Origin: CAYFQB01 sp964345225
GTDB lineage: Bacteria; Nitrospirota; Thermodesulfovibrionia; Thermodesulfovibrionales; UBA6898
Length of the DNA: 64,000 nt
Direction of reading: 5' to 3'
NCBI GenBank assembly: GCA_964345225.1
Contig: CAYFQB010000053.1
Location: 124,001-188,000, forward strand
Shown: positions 34,153-42,364 of the stretch, in pieces
Layout of the letters: each line of letters opens with the position of its first letter
How positions within the stretch are numbered: the stretch's first letter is position 1
Notes under the pieces: model-generated
Database searches by the model: none
What the model was told of the DNA's origin: nothing
The model's input: only the letters and a program-made list of their open reading frames with translations
Program-made: the position numbers and the translations under genes

Positions 34153-34548
34153 TTATGTTACAGCCTTCATTATCTCCTGTTTTAGCTTCAAGGGCTTCAT
34201 ATCCTGCCCAACGCATCCGAGTTTGACTGTCGCCTCTACAAGCTTTTCTTCTGTCTGCTCCCTGAGAACGATGTGTCGGAATAGTATTGATGCAGGTCCT
34301 GCCTTATCAACTGTTGTCTTGATTAAAAGGATATCTCCGTATCTTCCAGGTGCACTATACTTAAGCGCAGCTTCTGCTACTATAAAAAAAATGTCTTCAT
34401 CCATCAGTTTTTTCAGGCTTATGCCTTTGGATTCAAGAAATTCCGTCCTTGCACGTTCAAAATATCTCAGGTAGTTTGCATAATAAACAACACCGCCACA
34501 GTCTGTGTCTTCGTAATATATTTTAACTTTAAGTTGATGTTTCATCAT
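34153..34548 (-). CDS. ybgC: Acyl-CoA thioesterase of the YbgC/FadM family
   Basis: This is a hotdog-fold thioesterase of 131 residues. The YbgC signature YYEDTDCGGVVYYANYLRYF is near residue 11, with the catalytic Asp, and RARTEFLESKGI follows. In other Gram-negatives YbgC heads the tol-pal operon, but here it overlaps rseP by four bases. This envelope-lipid context fits hydrolysis of acyl-CoA or acyl-ACP; the physiological substrate is not shown. Confidence 0.88.
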   Translation of the reverse strand: MMKHQLKVKIYYEDTDCGGVVYYANYLRYFERARTEFLESKGISLKKLMDEDIFFIVAEAALKYSAPGRYGDILLIKTTVDKAGPASILFRHIVLREQTEEKLVEATVKLGCVGQDMKPLKLKQEIMKAVT

Positions 34549-35615
34549 GGAATCATTTTACCTGTAATAAGTCTCATGATATCATTGTAAAACGCAAAAG
34601 CCATAAGAGTAAGTATTAACACAAGTCCTATTTTCTGAGCTGATATTATTATTTTTTCACTTAGAGGTTTTCCCCTGACAGCCTCGATACTGAGAAACAA
34701 TAAGTGTCCGCCATCGAGTATCGGTATAGGAAGGAGGTTCAATATTCCAAGGTTTATACTGATAATTGCCATGAACATGAAGAAATTCAGGGCACCCTGT
34801 TCTGCCTGCTGGCCTGCCACCTGGAATATAAGTATAGGACCTCCAATTGTCTCTGCAGGAATAACACGCTGAATTAACTTTACAATAGCCACAACAATAA
34901 GGACACACCAATCCCATGTACTTTTTAAAGCAGAGGATAACGCACCCGAAAAATCTTCCTCTCTGACGGAAGTTCTTCCCGACGGTGCTATTCCAATCAA
35001 TCCGATTTCCTTGCTCTCCCCAAATATGTCTTTCATAACCTGTCTCTCTGGGGTAATGTCAATGTCAAAAGTGGTCGAACTCCTTTTAATTTTTATTCTT
35101 ATCTCTTTTCCCGGGCTATTATGTATAATCGATGTCATATCATTCCAGCCATCTATCGGGGTCCCGTTAATCTCTATAATATTATCGCCCTTTAAGAGAC
35201 CCTTCATAGCAGCTGGAGAGCCAGCTTTGACTTCCCCTACTTCGGGAAGCATGTACGGAACGCCGTTTAAAAAAATGAAAAAGAAGACGAATCCTGCAAA
35301 ACATATATTGAAAAGAGGACCTGCAGATACAATTAAAAACCTTTTCCAGACCGGCTGCTGCTTGTATGCCCTGTGTTTTTCTGATTCCTGAGGTTCCTCT
35401 CCAGGTTCTTCTCCCAGCATCTTTACATAGCCTCCGAGTGGAAGTGCAGATATGCGGTATTCTGTTTCGCCAAAAGTTTTTCCTATAACTTTTGACCCAA
35501 ACCCAAGAGAAAATCTCAGAACTTTTACACCAAGCACCTTTGCTACCAGAAAATGACCTAACTCGTGCACAAAAATTAAAATTCCAAGAAGCAGTACGGC
35601 ATAAAAAATAATCAC
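34545..35615 (-). CDS. rseP: Site-2 zinc metalloprotease RseP
   Basis: This intramembrane protease cleaves anti-sigma factors and leftover signal peptides. The zinc motif is VHELGHFLVAKVLG near residue 17, and the third ligand is in NLLPIPILDGGHLLFL near residue 300. One PDZ domain lies between (about residues 125-200; GSPAAMKGLLKGDNIIEING), fewer than the two of E. coli RseP. There are about four membrane segments in 356 residues. It overlaps both dxr and ybgC by four bases. Confidence 0.94.
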   Translation of the reverse strand: MIIFYAVLLLGILIFVHELGHFLVAKVLGVKVLRFSLGFGSKVIGKTFGETEYRISALPLGGYVKMLGEEPGEEPQESEKHRAYKQQPVWKRFLIVSAGPLFNICFAGFVFFFIFLNGVPYMLPEVGEVKAGSPAAMKGLLKGDNIIEINGTPIDGWNDMTSIIHNSPGKEIRIKIKRSSTTFDIDITPERQVMKDIFGESKEIGLIGIAPSGRTSVREEDFSGALSSALKSTWDWCVLIVVAIVKLIQRVIPAETIGGPILIFQVAGQQAEQGALNFFMFMAIISINLGILNLLPIPILDGGHLLFLSIEAVRGKPLSEKIIISAQKIGLVLILTLMAFAFYNDIMRLITGKMIP

Positions 35616-36766
35616 TTTTTTATCTCCTCAATGTATTTCTCGCTTGTTTCCCTTGCCCATCTGTCTGCCTCGAGTATGTCATCGAGCGATGGAAGTGATG
35701 TTACAGTATGGCTGTCGCCAGTTCTTTTTATAATGACAGGTATGTCATTGAAACCTATTCTGTTGTTTAAGAAGGCATAAACCGCTATCTCATTTGAAGC
35801 GTTAAGAACACATGGCATGGTACCACCTGTTTTAATTGCATCATATGCAAAAGAAAGGCATGGAAAATTTTTATTATCAGTTTTTCTGAATGTCAGTGAT
35901 TCGATATTATCGAGCTCAAGTGCGGGGATAGGGTCTTCGAGTCTATCCGGATATGAAAGTGCATATGAAATAGGGCCCCTCATATCCGGTGTTGACATCT
36001 GCGCTAAACAGCTCCTGTCTTTAAACTCGACCATAGAATGCACTATACTCTGCGGGTGTATTAATATCTCAATCTTATCAGGAGGCAGATCAAAAAGCCA
36101 ACAGGCCTCTATAACCTCAAACCCTTTATTCATAAGCGTAGCTGAGTCTATCGTAATCTTCTGCCCCATATTCCAGTTGGGATGCTTGAGTGCATCTTTT
36201 GCTGAAATATTCTCCAGTTCTTCTCTGCTTTTATCCACAAAAGGACCGCCTGAGGCCGTAAGGATTATCCTTTTTATATCTTCTCTTTTGTGCCCTTCCA
36301 GGCACTGGAAAATTGCGCTATGTTCGCTGTCAACAGGAATTATTCTAACCCTCTTTTGCTTTGCTTCACCCATTACGATATCACCTGCCATTACAAGTGC
36401 TTCTTTGTTTGCGAGGCCAACTGATTTTCCAGATCTTATTGCAGCCAGTGTTGGCATCAGCCCTGCAGAACCTACTATTGCCGATATTACAAAATCAGAT
36501 TTTTCATATGAAGCGGCGTAACTTATACCCTCGATACCCGAGAGTATTTCCAATCTGTTTATCCTCTTGCTCAAAGAGTCAGCTGTTTTTTTATCAGCAA
36601 CAGCAACGATGTCGGGACTGAATGTCCTTATCTGCTTCTCAAGCAAGTCTATGTTTTTACCTGCGGCAAGCGCAACAACTTTAAAGTTTTTTTCATTACG
36701 TGATACAACATCCAGAGTGTTCTGCCCTATTGAACCTGTTGAACCTAGAATAGAAAGTCGTTTCAT
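35612..36766 (-). CDS. dxr: 1-deoxy-D-xylulose 5-phosphate reductoisomerase
   Basis: This is the second enzyme of the MEP isoprenoid pathway, converting DXP to MEP with NADPH. The 384-residue protein has LGSTGSIGQNTLDVV near residue 6 (NADPH site), LANKEALVMAG near residue 117, and the metal/substrate segments PVDSEHSAIFQCL and ASGGPF. The flexible-loop region LKHPNWNMGQKITIDSATLM is intact. It feeds UppS, encoded nearby in the same run. A 194-base gap with a dispersed repeat separates it from cdsA. Confidence 0.97.
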   Translation of the reverse strand: MKRLSILGSTGSIGQNTLDVVSRNEKNFKVVALAAGKNIDLLEKQIRTFSPDIVAVADKKTADSLSKRINRLEILSGIEGISYAASYEKSDFVISAIVGSAGLMPTLAAIRSGKSVGLANKEALVMAGDIVMGEAKQKRVRIIPVDSEHSAIFQCLEGHKREDIKRIILTASGGPFVDKSREELENISAKDALKHPNWNMGQKITIDSATLMNKGFEVIEACWLFDLPPDKIEILIHPQSIVHSMVEFKDRSCLAQMSTPDMRGPISYALSYPDRLEDPIPALELDNIESLTFRKTDNKNFPCLSFAYDAIKTGGTMPCVLNASNEIAVYAFLNNRIGFNDIPVIIKRTGDSHTVTSLPSLDDILEADRWARETSEKYIEEIKK

Positions 36767-36923
36767 AATTTATTAATTATACTAAATAGAGATGTATTTT
36801 ATCTTCATAATTTGGGTTTTAGGTATCCATTGTCTGAAGACAATTAAACAAGCCAGATTTCTATTTCAATTCATTTTTCGTTGATTAATTAGTTGGACAT
36901 ATTCCTTTCGCTCCCTTATATAG

Positions 36924-36955
36924 CATGTATTCCTGCTTCAAACTCATTTGGGGGG
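36924..36955 (-). repeat. Dispersed GAAGCAGGTATACATG-type repeat
   Basis: On the minus strand the unit reads CCCCCCAAATGAGTTTGAAG, then CAGGAATACATG. It matches the plus-strand copy at 51043-51076 (CCAAAAATGCGTTTGAAGCA, then GGTATACATG). Both also share a GTTGGACAT or TATGTCCAAC sequence 10-30 bases further along. It lies between dxr and cdsA and is close to the ends of the MITE-like element at 23960. Confidence 0.6.
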
Positions 36956-36960
36956 ATAAT

Positions 36961-37752
36961 TTAATTTATCAGGCCAAAACTGATACTCAAAAAGTAAAGC
37001 ACAGGCCCAGCAAATGTGACACCGTCAATCTTGTCAAGAACACCGCCGTGACCTGGAATAATATTACTTGAATCCTTTACACCGGCATCACGCTTTAACA
37101 TTGATTCCACAAGATCGCCTATGACAGCTGCAATACCAACTGCTGAACCTATGAGTATCGTTTGAAACATTGATATTTGATGAAGGAGAGCTGCTTTTAT
37201 CAGAATAGCACCGAGAATTCCTCCAATAACAGAGCCAAATGCTCCGGCAACCGTTTTATTAGGACTGATTTCCTTATAGAGTTTCCTTTTCCCGATACCT
37301 ACCCCTATATAATAGGCCATGCTGTCAGAAGCCCATACAGATGCATAGAGAAGTACAACCCATTCAGGCCCGGTCTTCATAAGACTGAGCTGGAAACTAA
37401 GAAGTCCAGGGATATAAAGAAGACCCAGAATTACAGTGGAGATGTCAGAAATAGAAGAGGCTGGATCTTTTTTTATAAAAAGTCTCAGACCCATAATGGT
37501 CAGCACAGACAGGAGCAGTATATTGATAAAAAGGTCGACTCTGGTAAAGAATACAGTAAGCATAACGGCTCCCCAGAAAATACCTGAATATTTCAGAAGT
37601 CCTTTAACTTTAAAGATCGTATAAAATTCAGCGAGGGCTATTGTTGAGAAAAAAGTTATCATGAAAAGAAAATACCCTGGGGGTAAATACATTACACAGA
37701 TATAAAGAAGTGGAAGAAAAATTATTGCGATAATAAGTCGTTTAAGGTGCAT
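36961..37752 (-). CDS. cdsA: Phosphatidate cytidylyltransferase
   Basis: This integral membrane enzyme makes CDP-diacylglycerol, the precursor of bacterial phospholipids. I start at 37752 (MHLKRLIIAIIFLPL), where GAGAGG sits five bases upstream and the gene overlaps the uppS stop by 11 bases. The 263-residue protein has about seven membrane segments. The CDS signature lies near the C-terminus (KRDAGVKDSSNIIPGHGGVL, then DKIDG), preceded by SDSMAYYIG and ISPNKTVAGAFG. Confidence 0.94.
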   Translation of the reverse strand: MHLKRLIIAIIFLPLLYICVMYLPPGYFLFMITFFSTIALAEFYTIFKVKGLLKYSGIFWGAVMLTVFFTRVDLFINILLLSVLTIMGLRLFIKKDPASSISDISTVILGLLYIPGLLSFQLSLMKTGPEWVVLLYASVWASDSMAYYIGVGIGKRKLYKEISPNKTVAGAFGSVIGGILGAILIKAALLHQISMFQTILIGSAVGIAAVIGDLVESMLKRDAGVKDSSNIIPGHGGVLDKIDGVTFAGPVLYFLSISFGLIN

Positions 37753-38461
37753 TAAACCTCTCAGATATGCTGCCAAATCGCCGTTCTCTTCCCTGAAAAT
37801 CCTGTACGGCTAATATAAGTTCCTCTTTATCAAAATCAGGCCATAATGTATCGGTAAAATATAATTCCGCATATGCACCCTGCCATAAAAGAAAATTACT
37901 CAAACGCCTTTCGCCACTGGTTCTGATAATAAGGTCAGGAGGCATCAGACCTGCGGTATCAAGATTAGAATTGAAGAGGTCTTCTGTAAGGTCTCCAGGC
38001 TCAATCCCGGAATCTATTATCTTCTTAACAGTCCTGATAATTTCATCCCTGCCACTGTAACTGAGTGCTGCGATGAGAGTCATTCTATTATTTGCCGCGG
38101 TTTTTTGCTCTGTTTCCTTTATAAGGACCTGTATATTTTCCGGGAGTCGGGATATTTCGCCGATTGCCTTAAAAACAATGCCCTTTTCAATCAATCCTGA
38201 AAGTTTATCTTTTAGGTAAAACTCAAGAATCTTCATGAGTGTAGAGACCTCTGATTGAGGACGATGCCAGTTTTCTGTGGAAAAGGCATACAGGGTCAGA
38301 CATTTAATTCCGAGTTCAAGAGCAGTCGATGCAATCTCTTCTGCCCTTTCCGCTCCTTTCCTGTGGCCTTCTATCCTTGGCAAGCCCCTGAGTTCTGCCC
38401 ATCTGCCATTTCCATCCATGATTATGCCAACATGAGACGGTATTCTCCCTGTTAGATCCAC
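37742..38461 (-). CDS. uppS: Undecaprenyl diphosphate synthase
   Basis: This cis-prenyltransferase makes the C55 lipid carrier for peptidoglycan and LPS. The 239-residue protein has the conserved IIMDGNGRWAELRGLPRIEG (catalytic Asp) near residue 13, YAFSTENWHRP near residue 64 and the C-terminal PDLIIRTSGERRLSNFLLWQ. It lies five bases after the FG-GAP gene stop and overlaps cdsA. Confidence 0.97.
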   Translation of the reverse strand: MDLTGRIPSHVGIIMDGNGRWAELRGLPRIEGHRKGAERAEEIASTALELGIKCLTLYAFSTENWHRPQSEVSTLMKILEFYLKDKLSGLIEKGIVFKAIGEISRLPENIQVLIKETEQKTAANNRMTLIAALSYSGRDEIIRTVKKIIDSGIEPGDLTEDLFNSNLDTAGLMPPDLIIRTSGERRLSNFLLWQGAYAELYFTDTLWPDFDKEELILAVQDFQGRERRFGSISERFNAP

Positions 38462-38466
38462 TATAT

Positions 38467-40131
38467 TTAAATCCCCTTAATTGAATATATAAATAATGTT
38501 GTTCCAAGTGGGTTTTTGCCCTTGAGAATGTTTCCTAAATTTATTCCCAAAAATGGGCTGGACAGTACGATTATCCTATCCCCTGCAAGTGCAAAATCAA
38601 TCACAGAACCGCCTATATCATCTATCAAAATGCCATCCTCCATAGAAATACCATTCCACCAGTAATTTCTTATGCGCGAGTTTTTATATCCTATCCCTTC
38701 TGCCATTTCAAGAAAAGGGATCCTCTCGATTACCAGCACTTCTTTATATCTTTTAATAAGCTTGTCTTTAACAGACCATTCTTCCATGCCGGTATTAGTT
38801 AAAGGAATCTCTTTCTTGAATGTTGTTAAAAATCCTCCTGTGCTTGAACTGCTCCTCCACGTCTTTAAACCTTTTTCATTGTATATGTTTAAAAATCCAT
38901 CCTCGTCATATGCAAATATAAGTTTTTTGTCTTCAGCACCTTTAATATATATAAAATCATATATATTAATACCTTCAGGCACCTTTACTTTTTCACCTTT
39001 CCTGTAGCCGTCAGACCAGGTTATGGTGAAGATATCTCCAGCAAATCCATCAAACACTGAATGCGACTGTGCAAGAAGGCTTGAGCCAATCCTCCGGAGG
39101 AAATATTCGCCTTCCCATAGCTTTTTAAACTCAGATCCTTCGAGCTCATATATATAGGAAATAATCTCATCATCTTTCATAGAAGTAATAATCAGCTCAT
39201 CTTTTCCGTTACCGTTCAGGTCAATTGTGTCAATCCATATAAATTCGTCCATTGCAGAGCCCTCTAAGCTCCACAGAAATTGAAGGTCTATAGCAGGAAT
39301 ATATGCCTTTACGTCGTTAGTCGTGCCAATTATTATCTCCTGTTTACCGTCACTATTAAAATCTCCTGTTGATACAAACTTTGCATCAAATGGAAGACTA
39401 TATGTAAGGATCGCATCACTGGTTTTGGGCGCAAAAAACTCCTCCCCGAATTTCAGCTCCTTTGTAAAATCTACGCCAACCTCGATCTCCATATCAGCAA
39501 ATTTTGAACCGTCCAGGACCCAGAAAAGCTGTTCTCTGACAAGTGTCCCGCCCCCTTCAGATTCTTTTGCGGTCAGCAAAAGGGCAACTTCTGCTTTATG
39601 CTCCCTTGCCTTTTCAAGCACCTTTTCTTCATCACTCGTTTCAAAGGCGGTGTCTATCATCTCTATTCTTCCTGTCGCCTTCAGTTTTCTGTAGTATTCA
39701 TCCGCAAGATACCAATCAATACTCTTATCCTGGCAGAAAAATACCTTTATCTTTGTCTCTGATATACGCACCTTATCGCCCTCCATTGCCTCACCCTCAA
39801 CCAAAATCCCGGCAGAAGTTTCAGGCTGTATATCCTTTATTTCGATCCTTCCAACTGTCAATTCAATCCTGCCCAACAACTCTTTTGTTATAGGATGTAC
39901 AAACGGTTCCCCTTCTCTTAAAACCTTTAAACGCATGCCAGGCCTTACCGAATCCTTCGCTCCAATCGTTATTAAAACTCTATCTCCTTCTACACCCGAG
40001 ATTGCTCCTTTAATTGGAGCGAAATACAACATCGTGTCATTTTTTAGTTTTGTTATCGGGTCTTCTTCACCTTGAGCAATAGAGAACATGATAATGAAAA
40101 CGAATATAACGAAAACCAAAGTTCGTTTCAT
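38467..40131 (-). CDS. Exported FG-GAP/VCBS-repeat protein
   Basis: The 554-residue protein has a signal peptide (MKRTLVFVIFVFIIMFSIAQ). After it comes a region (about 40-125; GDRVLITIGAKDSVRPGMRL) like the FlgT C-terminal or outer-membrane assembly-type fold. A Rossmann-like middle part follows (about 130-215). Then come FG-GAP-type repeats with calcium-like loops: STGDFNSDGKQEIIIGT near residue 256 and IDLNGNGKDELIITS near residue 302. The repeats suggest a beta-propeller at the cell surface or in the periplasm. Function unknown. It overlaps the GH57 gene by four bases. Confidence 0.75.
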   Translation of the reverse strand: MKRTLVFVIFVFIIMFSIAQGEEDPITKLKNDTMLYFAPIKGAISGVEGDRVLITIGAKDSVRPGMRLKVLREGEPFVHPITKELLGRIELTVGRIEIKDIQPETSAGILVEGEAMEGDKVRISETKIKVFFCQDKSIDWYLADEYYRKLKATGRIEMIDTAFETSDEEKVLEKAREHKAEVALLLTAKESEGGGTLVREQLFWVLDGSKFADMEIEVGVDFTKELKFGEEFFAPKTSDAILTYSLPFDAKFVSTGDFNSDGKQEIIIGTTNDVKAYIPAIDLQFLWSLEGSAMDEFIWIDTIDLNGNGKDELIITSMKDDEIISYIYELEGSEFKKLWEGEYFLRRIGSSLLAQSHSVFDGFAGDIFTITWSDGYRKGEKVKVPEGINIYDFIYIKGAEDKKLIFAYDEDGFLNIYNEKGLKTWRSSSSTGGFLTTFKKEIPLTNTGMEEWSVKDKLIKRYKEVLVIERIPFLEMAEGIGYKNSRIRNYWWNGISMEDGILIDDIGGSVIDFALAGDRIIVLSSPFLGINLGNILKGKNPLGTTLFIYSIKGI

Positions 40132-42236
40132 CTGTTATCCTCCCGAAAATCTATAGTAAACCAAAACTCTTTCCTGCCCCGCAAATGCATCTTCACTACA
40201 AATAAAAAAGAGGTCCCCTGATAAAGCCTCTCAATACCATGCTCGGACAGAGAGAGTGTTTCAACAGGATAATGCCATAAGTCTATATTTTCATTAAAAT
40301 CTAAATTTAATATTAGATTTAAGAACTCATCCTCAATACTGAACTTTTTTATGTTTTTATGTATGGCAGTATTCTTTATCTGCAAAGATTTATCTCCAAT
40401 TTTGATAAGTGCGTGCGGTGAGCCAAGCAATGAAATATTCAATTCTATTGCAAAAAGTCCCGTAAAAGTCCCGTCAACCTTATAGTCAACTCTGATTTCC
40501 TCAGGCCTGGCCAGCTCTATCGATTTGTTTATCTTCACTGTATTATTTTGTACAGTTCCTTCTCTTGAAAGCGACAGAACAATATTCCCGCTTTTATTGG
40601 AATGCTTAAGTGAATATACACCGCCGATAAAGTCACCGAGTTCTTCATATTCTGAAGAGACCAGATCTTCAATACCTGTTTCCATAGATAAGAAATGGTC
40701 AAGAAGAGAAGACCTCCTGTACCAGTCATATTTGAGGTAATCAATGAGCCCGCCTTCTTTAACCGATACCTGATTATGTATTGTTTTAGCTGTCATTGAA
40801 TCTGAATCGGATGCCTTTGGAATCTTTGCATGATATGCCTCGGGCCTTCTCGAAAGAATATCAAATATATTTACGGCTTTTTTGTTTAATGACAGCTCAG
40901 TAAGGCTTCCGTTTTTTTCGGTTGCCGAAAGGGTAATGTGTTTTGTATTGACTATGACATCTTCAAATCCATCACAGTCAAAATCTAAGTGCTTTATCTT
41001 TGAATTCTCCTTCAAAATATCACTGGCCATAGATTCAGCCCTGAGAAGGTGTCTGTTAAGAGCAGACCTAAGATGCGGAAGATACAAGCCTCCAAAAACA
41101 CCATGCCAGTAAGCATCATTGCACTGACCTTTCCACAGTTCATGCAGCAAGTTCTGAGTTTTGAGTTTTAAGTTTCGAGTTGCTTTTGAATCTTTTTCTT
41201 TGGACTTTTTTACTGCATCATGAACCTTCTGGCTTATCATGAACATCCTTTTGTGTATATGGTTCGACTCGGGATATTTCACCATAAACGAGCGCCATAT
41301 ACCCCCTCTCAAAAGCTGTTTTGATCTTTCCCCCATTATTTTATCAAGCTGTTCAAGTGCATACTCGTACTCAATACTTCCCTCTGCCGGGAGAGTCCAT
41401 TCACCCATTTCCCTGTAGGAAGCTGTTGGGAGGTAGACCATGCCTGATGGCTGGAATTTTGAGCAAAATTCATTGAATGTGGTAGTTTCAATCCATTCAG
41501 AGTTGTCCTCAATCGCTGTAAAAAAGTCATCGAGCCATCGATCCTCATAACAGTGCTTATATGTATTTGGCCATACACCAAACTTCTCCCCGTCGTCAGC
41601 AAATGTCAGTAAAGGGTTACCGCCTCTCATGTAAACCTCCCTGAAATAAGAGAGCGTATCATCAACAGATTTGAACGGAATGTAATATCTCAATTTTTCA
41701 CTGCCGGGGAATACGCCTATCTTGTATCCGTCTTCTTCCGTGATATAGTAGCCAAGAAGGTCACCTTCTTTAAACCCTGTCAACTTGAAATGGAAATCGT
41801 CAACAGGCAGATATTTCAGACCTGCTATAGAGATAAATTTCGGCATCTGCGGTTCCCACACTCTTTCGGCAAGCCACATGCCTTCCGGCTTATAACCCAG
41901 ATTCTTCTTGATGAACTTGGAAAACTCTGTAATCTGAAGAACCCTGTCTCTTTCAGGCAGTACGGATATAATCGGCTCATAAAAACCGCCTGAAAGAATT
42001 TCGATCCTGCCCGTCTTTATAAGGTCTTGAACGATCTCTATTGCCTCTGGATGTCTCTGCTGGATCCATGACAGGAGGTAACCTGAATAATGCAGGACAA
42101 ACTTAAGGTCAGGATGTTTAAGCAGTGTCTCAAGAAAAGGCATATACGAGGTACTGTAAGCTTCCTCGAGAACATGTTCAAAATTGCCTACCGGCTGATG
42201 ATTATGAACTGCAAGAATAAGATATAGTTTTGACAT
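40128..42236 (-). CDS. GH57 family alpha-amylase/4-alpha-glucanotransferase
   Basis: This is a family GH57 glucan enzyme of about 702 residues (start at 42236, MSKLYLILAVHNHQPVGNF). The five-region pattern is visible: HNHQP near residue 10, GGFYEPI near residue 80, GMWLAERVWEP with the nucleophile Glu near residue 118, and TFADDGEKFG with the acid/base Asp near residue 206. The C-terminal half holds DUF1925/DUF1926-like regions (QCNDAYWHGVFGGLYLPHLR). These point to alpha-amylase or 4-alpha-glucanotransferase acting on glycogen in the cytoplasm. A low-complexity insert (ATRNLKLKTQN) lies near residue 355. Confidence 0.9.
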   Translation of the reverse strand: MSKLYLILAVHNHQPVGNFEHVLEEAYSTSYMPFLETLLKHPDLKFVLHYSGYLLSWIQQRHPEAIEIVQDLIKTGRIEILSGGFYEPIISVLPERDRVLQITEFSKFIKKNLGYKPEGMWLAERVWEPQMPKFISIAGLKYLPVDDFHFKLTGFKEGDLLGYYITEEDGYKIGVFPGSEKLRYYIPFKSVDDTLSYFREVYMRGGNPLLTFADDGEKFGVWPNTYKHCYEDRWLDDFFTAIEDNSEWIETTTFNEFCSKFQPSGMVYLPTASYREMGEWTLPAEGSIEYEYALEQLDKIMGERSKQLLRGGIWRSFMVKYPESNHIHKRMFMISQKVHDAVKKSKEKDSKATRNLKLKTQNLLHELWKGQCNDAYWHGVFGGLYLPHLRSALNRHLLRAESMASDILKENSKIKHLDFDCDGFEDVIVNTKHITLSATEKNGSLTELSLNKKAVNIFDILSRRPEAYHAKIPKASDSDSMTAKTIHNQVSVKEGGLIDYLKYDWYRRSSLLDHFLSMETGIEDLVSSEYEELGDFIGGVYSLKHSNKSGNIVLSLSREGTVQNNTVKINKSIELARPEEIRVDYKVDGTFTGLFAIELNISLLGSPHALIKIGDKSLQIKNTAIHKNIKKFSIEDEFLNLILNLDFNENIDLWHYPVETLSLSEHGIERLYQGTSFLFVVKMHLRGRKEFWFTIDFREDNR
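41149..41182. repeat. Low-complexity GAGTTTTGAGTTTTAAGTTT insert in the GH57 gene
   Basis: The plus strand reads repeated AGTT units (GTTCTGAGTTTTGAGTTTTA, then AGTTTCGAGTTG). The units are typical of the chromosome's dispersed low-complexity family and not of codon-biased coding DNA. Translated, they give ATRNLKLKTQN between KDSK and the conserved LLHELWKGQCN. Related strings occur in nagZ (46177-46212) and ddl (63595-63740). Confidence 0.5.
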
Positions 42237-42364
42237 TATTTTGTATAGTATCAATAATTTATATCTATATAAAATAACCTTCCATTAAAGATAAAGAATT
42301 TCAACATTTAAATTGATAATATAACACAATAATAGAAAAGGTTTAAAGGAATCTCAAGGCAATT

